A stretch of DNA of 34,123 nucleotides from Bacillota bacterium (GCA_021797675.1 JAJZZH010000220.1:1-34123), one strand, 5' to 3'; counted from the stretch's first letter, positions 15,243 to 23,979 are shown. Program-made: numbers and translations. Notes: generated by a model from the sequence alone, not told the origin.

Positions 15243-15279
15243 TGGGGTTTGCCCTCTTACATGGAGAGGGCAAACCCCA
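15243..15279. repeat. Perfect 14-bp hairpin after the IclR gene
   Basis: TGGGGTTTGCCCTC (15243-15256) pairs with 15266-15279 across a 9-base loop. It lies about 32 bases past the stop of the minus-strand IclR gene and may end its transcript, though the following AAGCAGTTT is a poor T-tract. A transposon-derived palindrome is an alternative. Confidence 0.5.
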
Positions 15280-15311
15280 GCGGATTGCATCCCATCGGCA
15301 CATCCATGTGA

Positions 15312-16136
15312 TCACTCAGCCGCGGCGCGACTCTCCGGAATTGAGAGGTCCGCCAAGTCGCGCCAAGCGTCGGGCTGGCTGGCCCCCAGTTGCAGGCTCA
15401 GCGATGCCGACAACCTGCGTAGGCACTGAACGGCTTTGGTTCGACGTTCGTCATCAAAACGCGAAGCAGGCACCGAGACGCTGAGCGCCGCCAGACCGGT
15501 ATGTTCCGACCCGATCACCGGCACCGCGACACAGCATACGTCTGCCGAATACTCGCCCCAGTCCACCGCATAGCCCTCGGTTTTGGCTTGCCGCAGGCGT
15601 TCGGTCAGGTCACTTAAGGAGGCCGCCGTGCGATCGGTAAATTGGATGAACGGATTCGGATAGAGAACGCGCAGTTGGGCCTCAGGCAGAGTGGCCAAGA
15701 GCGCCTTGCCGATACCGGTGGCATACGCCGGCAACCGACTTCCCACCGAGGACGCCAATTGCAGCGGATAGCTGGATTCCACTTTGGCCACATAGATCAC
15801 CATCGGCCCGTCGAGGACAGCCAGTTGGACGGTTTCGTCCAACTCATCCCGAATCGCCTGCATGAACGGCCACGCCGCGGGAACAATTTGCAGTTGTCGC
15901 GAGTAAGCGGCTGCCATTTCGAACAGACGCCCGCCCAGGCCATATTGTCGGCTAATCGGTTCGTAGCGAAGCATTTGTTCGGCGACCAGCGTCGTCAACA
16001 GGCTGTGCAAACTGCTCTTGGGCAGGTCGCTGGCTCCCAACAGTTCGGAAAAGGTCAGACCCGGCGGATGCTGGGCGATGATTTGCAACAAGTCCGCTAC
16101 CCGTTTGGCCGACTTAACTTCCGGCACGGCGACCAC
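15312..16136 (-). CDS. IclR-family transcriptional regulator
   Basis: 274 residues with a GTG start at 16136. The N-terminal winged helix (VADLLQIIAQHPPGLTFSELL, then LPKSSLHSLLTTL) binds DNA, and the C-terminal effector domain shows VGSRLPAYATGIGKALLA near 130-150 and YAVDWGEYSADVCCVAVPV, both IclR landmarks. It is transcribed away from the rhamnose operon, sharing the 16137-16381 intergenic region, so it is the likely local regulator of those genes, probably responding to rhamnose or one of its acid intermediates. In this family repressors and activators are both common. An imperfect operator-like dyad lies at 16238-16251. Confidence 0.85.
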   Translation of the reverse strand: MVAVPEVKSAKRVADLLQIIAQHPPGLTFSELLGASDLPKSSLHSLLTTLVAEQMLRYEPISRQYGLGGRLFEMAAAYSRQLQIVPAAWPFMQAIRDELDETVQLAVLDGPMVIYVAKVESSYPLQLASSVGSRLPAYATGIGKALLATLPEAQLRVLYPNPFIQFTDRTAASLSDLTERLRQAKTEGYAVDWGEYSADVCCVAVPVIGSEHTGLAALSVSVPASRFDDERRTKAVQCLRRLSASLSLQLGASQPDAWRDLADLSIPESRAAAE

Positions 16137-16237
16137 CCCTGACGTGCATTTGCTTTCGATCCTACCATATTTCGCACAAAAAAGACTTTCATCTTTAGCA
16201 GGAATGCATCCACCTGGCGGCGAAAACCCTATAGGTT

Positions 16238-16251
16238 AGAACCACAGTTCT
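16238..16251. promoter_or_regulatory. Possible IclR operator
   Basis: AGAAC-CACA-GTTCT is a perfect short dyad between the divergent IclR and rhamnose genes, just after a TATAGG that could be part of a -10 box for the plus-strand operon. Length and symmetry fit IclR sites, but the match is by position, not by known consensus. Confidence 0.3.
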
Positions 16252-16381
16252 GAAGGGAGAAATCACGGGGGTGGCGGATAGAGATGCCGGGCCGTCCGGC
16301 GTATGTCAGACGCTCAAGTCGCCTGGGCGCTCGGCAGAGATTATCCCATCGGAGCAACGTTCATCACAAAGGAGCGATGAC

Positions 16382-17161
16382 GTGTATCAAGTATGGGTCG
16401 AAAAAGCAGCCCGATTGGGTCAAGTGCCCGGTCCGGAAGTTTTTTGGATGGACCGGTTCGGGGAATGGCTGGACCTGGATATTCATCTGCTGGTGATTCG
16501 CGGCCAAGGTCGGACGGTTTTGGTCAACACCGGACCGCCGCTTGGATATCTCGACCACATGAATGCCATCTGGCGCGAAGAGTTGGGCGACCGTGCCCAG
16601 ATCCGAGTGGCCCCCGAGCAGCGTATTGACGCGATTTTGGCCCGCCACGGAATTCGGGCAGACAGTGTCGATGCGGTGATCATCACGCCGCTGCAGGCGT
16701 ACGCGCTGGGGAACCTGGACCACTTTCCCAAGGCCCAAATCGCCATCTCGCGCACGGGATGGATCGACCTGTTCGCGCCGGAGTTCTATGATCCTCGGCG
16801 TCATATGGCGGTTCCCGACCATCTGTTGGAATACCTGCTGTTCACCGCTTGGCCGGAACGTCGTGTGCGTTTGCTCGCAGATGAAGACGAGGTGTTTCCC
16901 GGCATCCGCACCTGGTGGGCAGGGTGTCATCACAGAAGCTCGATCTGCGTGACTGTCGATACCGCCGACGGCGTGGTGGGATTCAGTGACACCGTGTTTT
17001 ATTATCAGAATCTGGAGGAAGATCGCCCCTTGGGAATTCAGGAAAGCATGGCGGAATGCCGACACGCGTACGCCCGCATTCGCCAAGAGGTTGATCGATT
17101 CGTATCGCCATACGATCCTACGACCCTTACCCGCTATGCGGGAGGACACGTCGGCGGCTGA
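16382..17161 (+). CDS. MBL-fold protein with a degenerate metal-binding motif
   Basis: 259 residues from the GTG at 16382, which has AGGAG 9 bases upstream; the ORF extends to 16271 without such a site. The frame is that of metallo-beta-lactamase-fold hydrolases related to acyl-homoserine lactonases: LVIRGQGRTVLVNTGPP near 40, then the usual first metal motif, and WWAGCHHRSSICVTVDTADGVVGFSDTVF near 180-208, with His and Asp where GHTPGS and gDa are expected. The HxHxDH motif itself reads TPLQAYALGN near residue 100, so four expected ligands are gone. It is first in the rhamnose operon, 180 bases ahead of the MDR gene. It may be a repurposed lactone or diketo-acid hydrolase, or a non-catalytic partner. 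The fold is fairly sure, the function not. Confidence 0.75.
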   Translation: MYQVWVEKAARLGQVPGPEVFWMDRFGEWLDLDIHLLVIRGQGRTVLVNTGPPLGYLDHMNAIWREELGDRAQIRVAPEQRIDAILARHGIRADSVDAVIITPLQAYALGNLDHFPKAQIAISRTGWIDLFAPEFYDPRRHMAVPDHLLEYLLFTAWPERRVRLLADEDEVFPGIRTWWAGCHHRSSICVTVDTADGVVGFSDTVFYYQNLEEDRPLGIQESMAECRHAYARIRQEVDRFVSPYDPTTLTRYAGGHVGG

Positions 17162-17340
17162 CGGCCGCCGGGGGATCGCAAGGACGAGGCCGACGGCCGG
17201 GTGCTCATTCGATAGCTTGGGTGGCGGACTGAGGGTGGAGCCCTCCATCTGAAGTCATTCCATCGAGGCCGCGAGCACACTTTGGAAAGGGGGAGGATGG
17301 CGGCGATGGCTCGTACGACTCCGCGCCGCCACAATTCTCG

Positions 17341-18333
17341 ATGAAAACATTGACTTGGACTGCGCCAGAAGTGATGACGATTAAGGAGGCAGCCAAACCC
17401 ACCCTCGCTGCGGGATGGGTCTTGCTGCAGGTCGAGGCCGTTGGCATTTGCGGGTCGGAAATTTCAGGGTACTTGGGTGAAAACGATCTCCGCCGGCCAC
17501 CATTGGTGATGGGCCATGAATTTTCCGGCACCGTGGCCGAGTGCGAAGCTGCCACCGATCTGGCGGTGGGCACCCGCGTAACGGCCAATCCGCTCATCAG
17601 CTGCGGAGTTTGCCGGGATTGCCGGGCTGGTCAGCGCCAGCGCTGTCTCCAGCGCAAGATTATTGGCATTGACTTCCCCGGTGGATATGCAGAGTGGGTG
17701 GCGGTTCCCGCCGCGCAGTGCTATCCCGTCGACGACATCGAGGACGGCGCGATGGTCGAGCCGCTCGCCTGCGCGCTGCGGGCGGTGGAATTGACGCACG
17801 TTGAGACGGGTGACGACTGCGTGGTGATCGGTGCGGGTATTATTGGGCTGATGGCCGCAGGCTTGCTGGCACGGGCGGGGGCACGCCGCATTGCGGTGGT
17901 CGATCCCAACCCCAGCCGGCGCCAAGCGGCGAGCCCATGGGGTGCCACCGCCGTGTTTGCCTCGACCGATGAGCTCGCCGCCAACTTCCCCGAGGGCGTC
18001 GACCGAGTCGTGGACGCGGTCGGGCTCAGTGCCACCCGCCGGCAAAGCCTCGACGTATTGCGGCGGGGCGGTCGGGCGGTTTGGATCGGGTTGCACCAAA
18101 ATCAGACCGAGGTGGCAGGCAACGCCATCGTCCGCGATGAAACGAGCGTAGTCGGCAGTTTTTGCTATACGGACCACAATTTTTCGCGGGCGGTGCAACT
18201 CGTGAACGACGGCCAGGCGTTCCCCAGCAACCGGGGATGGCTTGACGTGCGCCCACTCGAAGCCGGCGATGCGGCCTTCCGCGAGCAAGCCCGCGGACCG
18301 GCTCCCTATGCCAAGATCCTGTTGAGATTGTAA
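17341..18333 (+). CDS. Zinc-dependent MDR dehydrogenase, probable 2-keto-3-deoxy-L-rhamnonate dehydrogenase
   Basis: 330 residues of the medium-chain dehydrogenase superfamily. Catalytic zinc ligands are Cys in VGICGSEISG near 38, GHE near 59, and Glu in MVEPLACAL near 139; the structural zinc loop CGVCRDCRAGQRQRC lies at 83-97. The Rossmann motif is VVIGAGIIGLMAAG near 161, with Asp in VVDPNPS pointing to NAD(H). Its operon holds an SDR dehydrogenase and L-rhamnonate dehydratase, so the natural role is oxidation of 2-keto-3-deoxy-L-rhamnonate to the 2,4-diketo compound. From memory, an MDR-family enzyme with this activity was characterised from Sulfobacillus thermosulfidooxidans; I have not verified identity. 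No clear ribosome site precedes the ATG, the weakest start in the operon. Confidence 0.8.
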   Translation: MKTLTWTAPEVMTIKEAAKPTLAAGWVLLQVEAVGICGSEISGYLGENDLRRPPLVMGHEFSGTVAECEAATDLAVGTRVTANPLISCGVCRDCRAGQRQRCLQRKIIGIDFPGGYAEWVAVPAAQCYPVDDIEDGAMVEPLACALRAVELTHVETGDDCVVIGAGIIGLMAAGLLARAGARRIAVVDPNPSRRQAASPWGATAVFASTDELAANFPEGVDRVVDAVGLSATRRQSLDVLRRGGRAVWIGLHQNQTEVAGNAIVRDETSVVGSFCYTDHNFSRAVQLVNDGQAFPSNRGWLDVRPLEAGDAAFREQARGPAPYAKILLRL

Positions 18334-18408
18334 CCAGAATCCGGGCTGACCGTGACAGCCGGTCGGCGGGACCCGGCTGTCCCCACAAGGAGAAAGAGGG
18401 GCACAACA

Positions 18409-19209
18409 ATGCAGGAACAACCAGATGCGGCCAGTGCCGGGATAAATCGGCGACTGGTCCACAAAACCGCGCTGGTGACCGGCGCATCGCGGGGCATCGG
18501 GCGTGCCATCGCGCTCCGTCTGGCCGCCGAAGGCGCCCGGGTGGCGGTGAATCATCCGGCCGAGGATGAAGCGGCCCGGGCCGTCGTCGCCGCGATCCGC
18601 GATCAGGGCGGAGAGGCGCTGGCCGTCAGTGCCGACGTCTCTGACGCCAACCAAGTGGCTGCCATGTTTGCAACCATCGCCGAAACGTATGGCGGGATAG
18701 ACATCTTGGTCAACAATGCGGGCATTTGCCCATTCGTCGAATGGTTTGACCTTACCGAGGCCATCTGGGATCGGGTGCACGGGGTGAATTTGAAGGGCAC
18801 TTTCCTGTGTTCGCAGCACGCCTCGCGCTTGATGCGCGCTCAAGGGCACGGCGGGCGAATCATCAGTATTAGCTCCATTTCGGCCCTGGTCGGCGGGAGC
18901 TTTCAGACCCATTACACCCCCACCAAAGCAGGCATCCGCTCGCTGATGCAATCCCTCGCCATTGTCCTCGGCCCCTATGGCATCACCTGCAATTCGATTT
19001 TGCCCGGGACCATCCTGACGGATATCAACCGAGCCCATTATGAAGATCCGGCCACGATGACCCGGGACGTCGGGCGCGTCCCGCTGGGACGCCTGGGAGA
19101 ACCCGACGACATCGCTGGGGTGGCCGCCTTTCTCGCCTCGGATGACGCGCGCTACGTCAACGGAGCGGAAATTCTTGTCGACGGGGGACTGTTTGTCAAC
19201 CTGCAATAA
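18409..19209 (+). CDS. SDR-family dehydrogenase, probable L-rhamnose 1-dehydrogenase
   Basis: About 266 residues from the ATG at 18409, preceded by AAGGAG and AGAGGGG; the ORF opens at 18352 without one. It is a classical short-chain dehydrogenase: cofactor motif TGASRGIGRAIA near 25-36, NNAGICPF near 102, catalytic Ser in ISSISALVGG near 150, and YTPTK with Tyr/Lys near 166-170, plus the C-terminal VDGGLF. Position in the operon, 75 bases after the MDR gene and 46 before rhmD, suggests the first oxidation step, rhamnose to rhamnono-lactone. An alternative is the downstream dehydrogenation, since SDR enzymes do that in other bacteria. The coenzyme could be NAD or NADP; no acidic residue decides it here. 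Confidence 0.8.
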   Translation: MQEQPDAASAGINRRLVHKTALVTGASRGIGRAIALRLAAEGARVAVNHPAEDEAARAVVAAIRDQGGEALAVSADVSDANQVAAMFATIAETYGGIDILVNNAGICPFVEWFDLTEAIWDRVHGVNLKGTFLCSQHASRLMRAQGHGGRIISISSISALVGGSFQTHYTPTKAGIRSLMQSLAIVLGPYGITCNSILPGTILTDINRAHYEDPATMTRDVGRVPLGRLGEPDDIAGVAAFLASDDARYVNGAEILVDGGLFVNLQ

Positions 19210-19255
19210 CCGCGTCGGCGTAGTAGCCGACAGCTTGAATGAAGGGAAATGGGAA

Positions 19256-20440
19256 ATGGGCAGTCAACAAACGATTGTCGCCGTCCGCGCCTACACCGTG
19301 GCCTCCGGCGGCGGCGACTATCACTCACAGGCGCAAGATCATTGGATTGTCGGCGAAATCGCTACCCCCATGTCGCGATATCCCGCCTATCGGGCCACGC
19401 GCAGCTCTTGGGGGCTGAACGCCCTGGGAACGGTGGTGGTCGAGGTGGAAGCCGAAAACGGCACGGTGGGTTTTGGAGTGAGCACAGGCGGTCCTCCCGC
19501 GGCTTGGTTGGTTACCCATCATTTGAGCCGATTCTTGATCGGGCAAAAAGCGACCGATGTCGAATTGATTTGGGACCAGCTCTACCGGTCTAGCCTTTAC
19601 TATGGCCGCAAGGGTCTAGCCATGAACGCTATCTCGGCCATCGACCTCGCCCTGTGGGATTTGCTCGGCAAGCTTCGCCAGGAACCCGTCTATGCCCTCA
19701 TCGGAGGGGCCGTGCGCGATGAAATCACGTTTTACGCCACCGGTCCCCGTCCTGACTTAGCCAAGTCTATGGGGTTCATCGGCGGCAAGCTGCCCCTGCA
19801 ATTTGGCCCGGCCTCGGGTGAGGAGGGCTTGGCCGCCAACGTCGATCGTCTGCGCACCATGCGCGAACGTGTTGGAGACGACTTCTGGCTGATGTACGAT
19901 TGTTGGATGGCGCTCGATGTGCCGTACGCCGTCCGCCTGGCCGGAGCCCTGGAGCCCTACGGGCTCAAATGGATTGAAGAGTGCTTCCCGCCCGACGATA
20001 TTTGGGCGTATCGCGCCCTGCGCGATGCCGCTGATCGGCGGATTCTCGTCAGTACGGGCGAACACGAAGCCACCCGTTGGGGATTTCGCCTGCTCCTGGA
20101 GTCGGGCGGAGTGGACTTCATTCAGCCCGATGTCAACTGGTGCGGCGGACTGACCGAATTACTGAAAATCTCCGCGCTCGCCGACGCCCACGGGGCCTGG
20201 ACCATTCCCCACGGGTCCAGCGTCTACAGTTACCACTTTGTGATTACGCGCACCATGAGCCCGTTTGCGGAATTTCTCATGATGGCCCCGCAAGCCGATC
20301 AGGTGGTCCCCATGTTCTCCCCGCTGTTAACCGATGAACCGGTCCCCGAAAACGGACGGCTGCGCTTACCCGACCGGCCGGGGTTCGGCGTCAGGCTCAA
20401 CCGCTCGCTCTTGGTGGCCGCCGGAGAGGTAACCCGCTAG
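19256..20440 (+). CDS. rhmD: L-rhamnonate dehydratase
   Basis: 394 residues from the ATG at 19256, with AAGGGAAATGGGAA upstream; the ORF begins at 19142 inside the SDR gene. It belongs to the enolase superfamily, mandelate racemase subgroup, and removes water from L-rhamnonate to give 2-keto-3-deoxy-L-rhamnonate with Mg2+. Long stretches match the characterised E. coli enzyme from memory: DHWIVGEIATPMSRY, FYATGPRPDLAKSMGFIGGK, FWLMYDCWM (metal Asp), LKWIEECFPP (Glu), VSTGEHEAT (Glu), DFIQPDVNWCGGLTEL and the catalytic His in IPHGSSVYSYH. All key residues are present and the length is normal. It is last in the operon. This is the strongest functional call in the rhamnose locus. Confidence 0.93.
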   Translation: MGSQQTIVAVRAYTVASGGGDYHSQAQDHWIVGEIATPMSRYPAYRATRSSWGLNALGTVVVEVEAENGTVGFGVSTGGPPAAWLVTHHLSRFLIGQKATDVELIWDQLYRSSLYYGRKGLAMNAISAIDLALWDLLGKLRQEPVYALIGGAVRDEITFYATGPRPDLAKSMGFIGGKLPLQFGPASGEEGLAANVDRLRTMRERVGDDFWLMYDCWMALDVPYAVRLAGALEPYGLKWIEECFPPDDIWAYRALRDAADRRILVSTGEHEATRWGFRLLLESGGVDFIQPDVNWCGGLTELLKISALADAHGAWTIPHGSSVYSYHFVITRTMSPFAEFLMMAPQADQVVPMFSPLLTDEPVPENGRLRLPDRPGFGVRLNRSLLVAAGEVTR

Positions 20441-20465
20441 CCCGAGCCGACCTTTCCCGGTGAGC

Positions 20466-20510
20466 AAAAAGAAACCGCCCGGAACGGTCCATTCCGCTCG
20501 GGGCGGTTTC
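20466..20510 (-). terminator. Rho-independent terminator of the secreted-protein gene
   Basis: On the minus strand GAAACCGCCC (20510-20501) pairs with its complement (20480-20471), followed directly by TTTTT (20470-20466). Inner bases GGAA/TTCC extend the hairpin. It sits 15 bases past the stop at 20525 and could also shield against read-through from rhmD. Confidence 0.8.
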
Positions 20511-20524
20511 TCACGCGACGATGC

Positions 20525-21487
20525 TTACGGTTTGACGCGTTTCATCGACGCATGCAGGGCGACGTGGACCACGGCCGCCAGATCCATGGTCGATGATTTC
20601 CCTGAGCTGGTCGTGGTCGGGAGCTTGCCCGTCATCGCGATGTGCATGTGACCGCCAGCCTGCTCACTTTGCACAAGTCCACCCATTTGGCCATTCAATA
20701 AGTAGCGGCTGTAAAGATTGGACATCATCTGCTCTTTGATGACCACTTGGCCGGAGCCCTGGGAAGCCGGGGAGGTTATCGTCAGATCGATGGGATGCAC
20801 CGTCTTCATCGTCACGCCGATATGCCAATGATGGTTCCCCACCGTCGGCATCACCCATTCGCCGAGGCCCTGGGTGGACACCTTAATGGACGGACCGGAG
20901 CTGGTGGCTCCGACCAAGGCGGATTGATGAAACTTATACGGCGCGAGAAATCCCTTGCCTGCGGTCCACCCGGCCTTGGGCACCGGCGGCATGAAGGGCA
21001 TGGCTCCCATCGGCATCAACGTCTTCAGGCTCACTCCGGGCAACATCGGGGCTCCGGCCGGCATCGAGATGTTGGTTACCTTCAGGCGCCCATCGGCCTG
21101 CAGGACACCGGTCATCTGCACGCCTCCCAAGGTCATGTGCTGGGAATGGGTGCCGAGTCCGGGCATGTCGGTCGCCACGGTCAGCGGTGCCTTGCCAAAG
21201 TTCAAGGTGATCGGCATTCCGCCAGCGCCCGCCTGACCCGTGGTCAGCTTAGCGACAGGATTCCAGGTAATCGTGGAGGTGGCCTGTGACTTGCGTGGCG
21301 CCGTCATATCAAACCCCACCGTCGCCTTGATCTGTACCTGGAAGGCGAGATGCTTGCCCGCCGGCCAGCGGTAACCCGGGAACGTGGGATGTCCGGCCGC
21401 GAATGCCGCCGGCCCCACCGTCAGACCGCCCACCAAGAGCGCTAGCCCGCTCCCGCTTACCAGTCGACCAATGTGTTTTCGTGACAT
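20525..21487 (-). CDS. Secreted protein of unknown function
   Basis: 320 residues with a clear signal peptide: two basic residues, a hydrophobic core (LALLVGGLTVG) and a cleavage site after AFA near residue 30. The mature part is rich in Met, Gly, Thr and Ser, lacks Cys, and contains repeated beta-like stretches. No catalytic motif or known domain is recognised. It has its own extended -10 promoter at 21576-21584, an AAAGGAAG ribosome site, and a terminator, so it is a single-gene unit. The strong isolated promoter suggests an abundant or surface-exposed product. The high Met and His content (about ten HMH or MxxM type clusters) might bind metals, but that is speculation. Confidence 0.75.
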   Translation of the reverse strand: MSRKHIGRLVSGSGLALLVGGLTVGPAAFAAGHPTFPGYRWPAGKHLAFQVQIKATVGFDMTAPRKSQATSTITWNPVAKLTTGQAGAGGMPITLNFGKAPLTVATDMPGLGTHSQHMTLGGVQMTGVLQADGRLKVTNISMPAGAPMLPGVSLKTLMPMGAMPFMPPVPKAGWTAGKGFLAPYKFHQSALVGATSSGPSIKVSTQGLGEWVMPTVGNHHWHIGVTMKTVHPIDLTITSPASQGSGQVVIKEQMMSNLYSRYLLNGQMGGLVQSEQAGGHMHIAMTGKLPTTTSSGKSSTMDLAAVVHVALHASMKRVKP

Positions 21488-21575
21488 TGTGGAATCTTCC
21501 TTTCGTTTGCAGCGTCAAGGCGTCCGGAAATGCCCTGCCAAGCCTAACCAATCGTTCACAAGATGTTGGCAACTC

Positions 21576-21584
21576 ATTATAGCA
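21576..21584 (-). promoter_or_regulatory. Extended -10 promoter for the secreted-protein gene
   Basis: On the minus strand TGCTATAAT lies about 89 bases before the start of the gene at 21487: a perfect TATAAT with an upstream TG, as used by sigma-A without a strong -35. No good -35 box is seen at 17 bases. Confidence 0.55.
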
Positions 21585-21694
21585 AACTTTGCGGAGCGTC
21601 CCGCATGGGCCCCGCGCGGCCGTTAAGACACCTCATCGGGTCCCCGCCGAGGGAAACCGGCAAGGGACCAACCCAGCACTGACCAAGAGCAACC

Positions 21695-21734
21695 GCCAAG
21701 GATGCTTGCACGCTGCCGGACACTCATCCTTGGC
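21695..21734. repeat. 10-bp inverted repeat after the oxidoreductase operon
   Basis: GCCAAGGATG (21695-21704) pairs with CATCCTTGGC (21725-21734). It lies 60-100 bases beyond the stop at 21796 and may be its transcript end, but without a T-tract; the rest of 21585-21795 shows no gene. Confidence 0.4.
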
Positions 21735-21795
21735 TCAGGGTTGCGCAATCCGCGCGCGGGGGCGGCTGGTCACGGAGTTCCCCGCTGCCCCCGCG

Positions 21796-22806
21796 TCATC
21801 GGGCGGGAACGACGGTAACCGGCTGCCTACGGATCCCCGATCGCGTCACCGCGTCACTCACGCGGAGATTCCACAATGCGTCCTCCGGGGTCATCCACAG
21901 CTTGTCCGCATGGCCCGCGACGGCGGCCATCACAGCCCGAATTTCCCGTCGCAGTTCGAATACTTCGCCCGCTTGCGGCGAGGGCACCGGGACGGATTCC
22001 GTGCTCCCCTGACCGCTCCACGTTACCGAAAACTGGGGATGTTCGGTGCGATCGGTCACCCCATGCCATTGTGCCCGAATAGATCCTGCCGGACCATAGG
22101 CAGCGAAGAGCAGATGATGCCCCTCGGCATTGAGGCTGGAGCGATAGGTCGCGAGTCCTCCCTCCGCATAGTGCATCCGTACCGCCAGCAGGTCGGCCAA
22201 GGGGGGCGGATTTCCCGGGAACAGCGCGTCCACGCTGACCGCGCTCTGCTCGCGCTCTCCCAGCCATCCCAACAGGTCCAGGTGGTGCACTGCCTCTTCA
22301 ATGATCCAGTTCCCCACTTGGGCCGGGTCTTGCCGCCATTGGCGCTTGCCCGACCGAAACGGATGCCGTTCCAGGGACAGATCCAGCCACTGCCACGTGG
22401 GCAGCCGCGTCCGAATCAATTCGCGCACCGTGGTCCACAGGGGAGAAAAACGCATTTCGTATCCCACCGCAAGCATACGCCCCGACGCTCGCCACGCCGC
22501 CAGGAGCGCGTTGGCGTCCTCCATCGAAGTCGCCATGGGTTTTTCCACCAAAACGTGCCGGCCATGGCGCAAGGCCATCACGGCGTAGGCGGCGTGCAAG
22601 TGGTTGGGCACCACCACATCGACGATGTCCACCGTGGGCAGACGAGCCAAATCGAACTGATCATAATAGGGCACTCCCCACGCCGCGACCGACGGACTCG
22701 GCCCCGGCGAAGCCCCCACCACCCAGGCAATTTCACCACCCTCAGCTTGTATGGCGCGTCCGTGTTGCATTCCCCAGCTACCCTGTCCGACCAGACCAAA
22801 TCGCAT
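21796..22806 (-). CDS. Gfo/Idh/MocA-family oxidoreductase
   Basis: 336 residues from the ATG at 22806 with GGGAGGG 8 bases upstream; the ORF start at 22926 lies in the preceding gene. The Rossmann motif GLVGQGSWGMQH is at residues 4-15, and EKPMATSMEDA near 87 is the family's catalytic-lysine segment. A second domain of beta sheet with HHLDLLGWLG (active-site His) near 180 follows. Such NAD(P)-dependent enzymes oxidise sugars, inositols or glycosides. It begins 19 bases after the next oxidoreductase, so both are one transcript. Having two or three paralogues near a sugar importer suggests successive steps on one substrate, possibly an oxidative glycosidase-like pathway, but no substrate can be named. 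Confidence 0.85.
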   Translation of the reverse strand: MRFGLVGQGSWGMQHGRAIQAEGGEIAWVVGASPGPSPSVAAWGVPYYDQFDLARLPTVDIVDVVVPNHLHAAYAVMALRHGRHVLVEKPMATSMEDANALLAAWRASGRMLAVGYEMRFSPLWTTVRELIRTRLPTWQWLDLSLERHPFRSGKRQWRQDPAQVGNWIIEEAVHHLDLLGWLGEREQSAVSVDALFPGNPPPLADLLAVRMHYAEGGLATYRSSLNAEGHHLLFAAYGPAGSIRAQWHGVTDRTEHPQFSVTWSGQGSTESVPVPSPQAGEVFELRREIRAVMAAVAGHADKLWMTPEDALWNLRVSDAVTRSGIRRQPVTVVPAR

Positions 22807-22825
22807 GCGGTTGTCCCTCCCACGG

Positions 22826-23821
22826 TCAGTGCGCGTTATTCCGGGCGATCTCGATCCACCGCTGGACGTTGAGCGCGGTGGCAAAGTCGGGTTCGATCGG
22901 CGTCCTGGTTGCCACGGCTTCGACAAAGCGAGCCATTTGAATCACCAAGGGATCTTCGAATTCTCGCGGCGGCAAAGCGGGCGCGGCGATCTTCTCCCCG
23001 CCGTAGCTGACCAGGGTCAGGACGTCTGGTTGCGTCATGTCCACCAGGGCCCTCCCCTTGAGGCCGTACACTTCCACGTGGTACAGACCTGGGCCAACTC
23101 GTCCGTTGAGAACGCTGAACAGGGCGCCGCCCGCGAAGCGACCGTTTAGCAACGCCATGTCGTCGTTGGATGGATAGCTGTCGCCGCGGGCAATAAAGGT
23201 TGCGAGCCGGCTGTCCAGACTGACCAACGGTCCGGTGTGGGCGGTAAGCAACCAAAGCGCCATGTCAATGGAATGCGATCCGAAATCCGCCACGGCTCCT
23301 CCGCCGGCGACCGCTTCGACCATCCGCCATTCCATGCCAATATGGGGATTGGCCAGGCGGGCTCCCGAACAGACCTCGCGGTACGCGAAAACCGGTCCCA
23401 ACAACTGGTGGTCCAAGACTTGGCGCAAAGTGGCGATCGCGCGAAAATAGCGGTTCTTAAATCCCACCAAGTTTACCACCGATGCCCGCTCGACCGCCGC
23501 CGCCATCGCGGTGGCGTCGGCCACGTTGACGCCGAGTGGTTTCTCGCAGAAGATGGCAAGGCCCCGGCGAGCCGCGTCTTCGCTGTAAGCCGCATGGTAG
23601 CGGTTGGGGACGGTGATCAACACCGCGTCCAAACTGGCATCCCATAACGCATCGACCTGGTCCGTCACCATCACGTCTTTTCGGCTTCCTGCCAGATCGG
23701 CGGCCTGAGCTCGGTTCCCATCGAAAAAAGCCACCACCGCAGCGCGATCCCGTAAACGATCGAGAGCGGCCAGATGCGCATGGGCGATACCCCCGCAGCC
23801 GATGAATCCCAGTCTAACCAT
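22826..23821 (-). CDS. Gfo/Idh/MocA-family oxidoreductase, second copy
   Basis: 331 residues with GAGGAGGA before the ATG at 23821. Rossmann motif GFIGCGGIAHAH at residues 5-16, catalytic EKPLGVNVADA near 90-100, and DFGSHSIDMALWLL near 180 with the expected His. Length is normal. It starts 158 bases after the DUF4855-gene stop, so it may be part of the same transcript. Only distant resemblance to the 336-residue neighbour is visible, so they have diverged in substrate use. Confidence 0.85.
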   Translation of the reverse strand: MVRLGFIGCGGIAHAHLAALDRLRDRAAVVAFFDGNRAQAADLAGSRKDVMVTDQVDALWDASLDAVLITVPNRYHAAYSEDAARRGLAIFCEKPLGVNVADATAMAAAVERASVVNLVGFKNRYFRAIATLRQVLDHQLLGPVFAYREVCSGARLANPHIGMEWRMVEAVAGGGAVADFGSHSIDMALWLLTAHTGPLVSLDSRLATFIARGDSYPSNDDMALLNGRFAGGALFSVLNGRVGPGLYHVEVYGLKGRALVDMTQPDVLTLVSYGGEKIAAPALPPREFEDPLVIQMARFVEAVATRTPIEPDFATALNVQRWIEIARNNAH

Positions 23822-23979
23822 GGGTCAGTCCTCCTCGTCGTGCGTATACCCCGCCGTACCCAGCGGGCAAATCGATAATCCGTGATCGAGACGGGGGCGA
23901 TATCCGTCACCGCCCGCCTCGATCATCCCACTGCCTTACGGGAATCAGCCGGTCGCCGCGTCCCCCGGGGGGGAAGACA

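Noticed and set aside
17464-19206. 580-residue minus-strand ORF opposite the rhamnose genes
   Set aside because: Complement of MDR and SDR genes with clear catalytic motifs; low-complexity translation.
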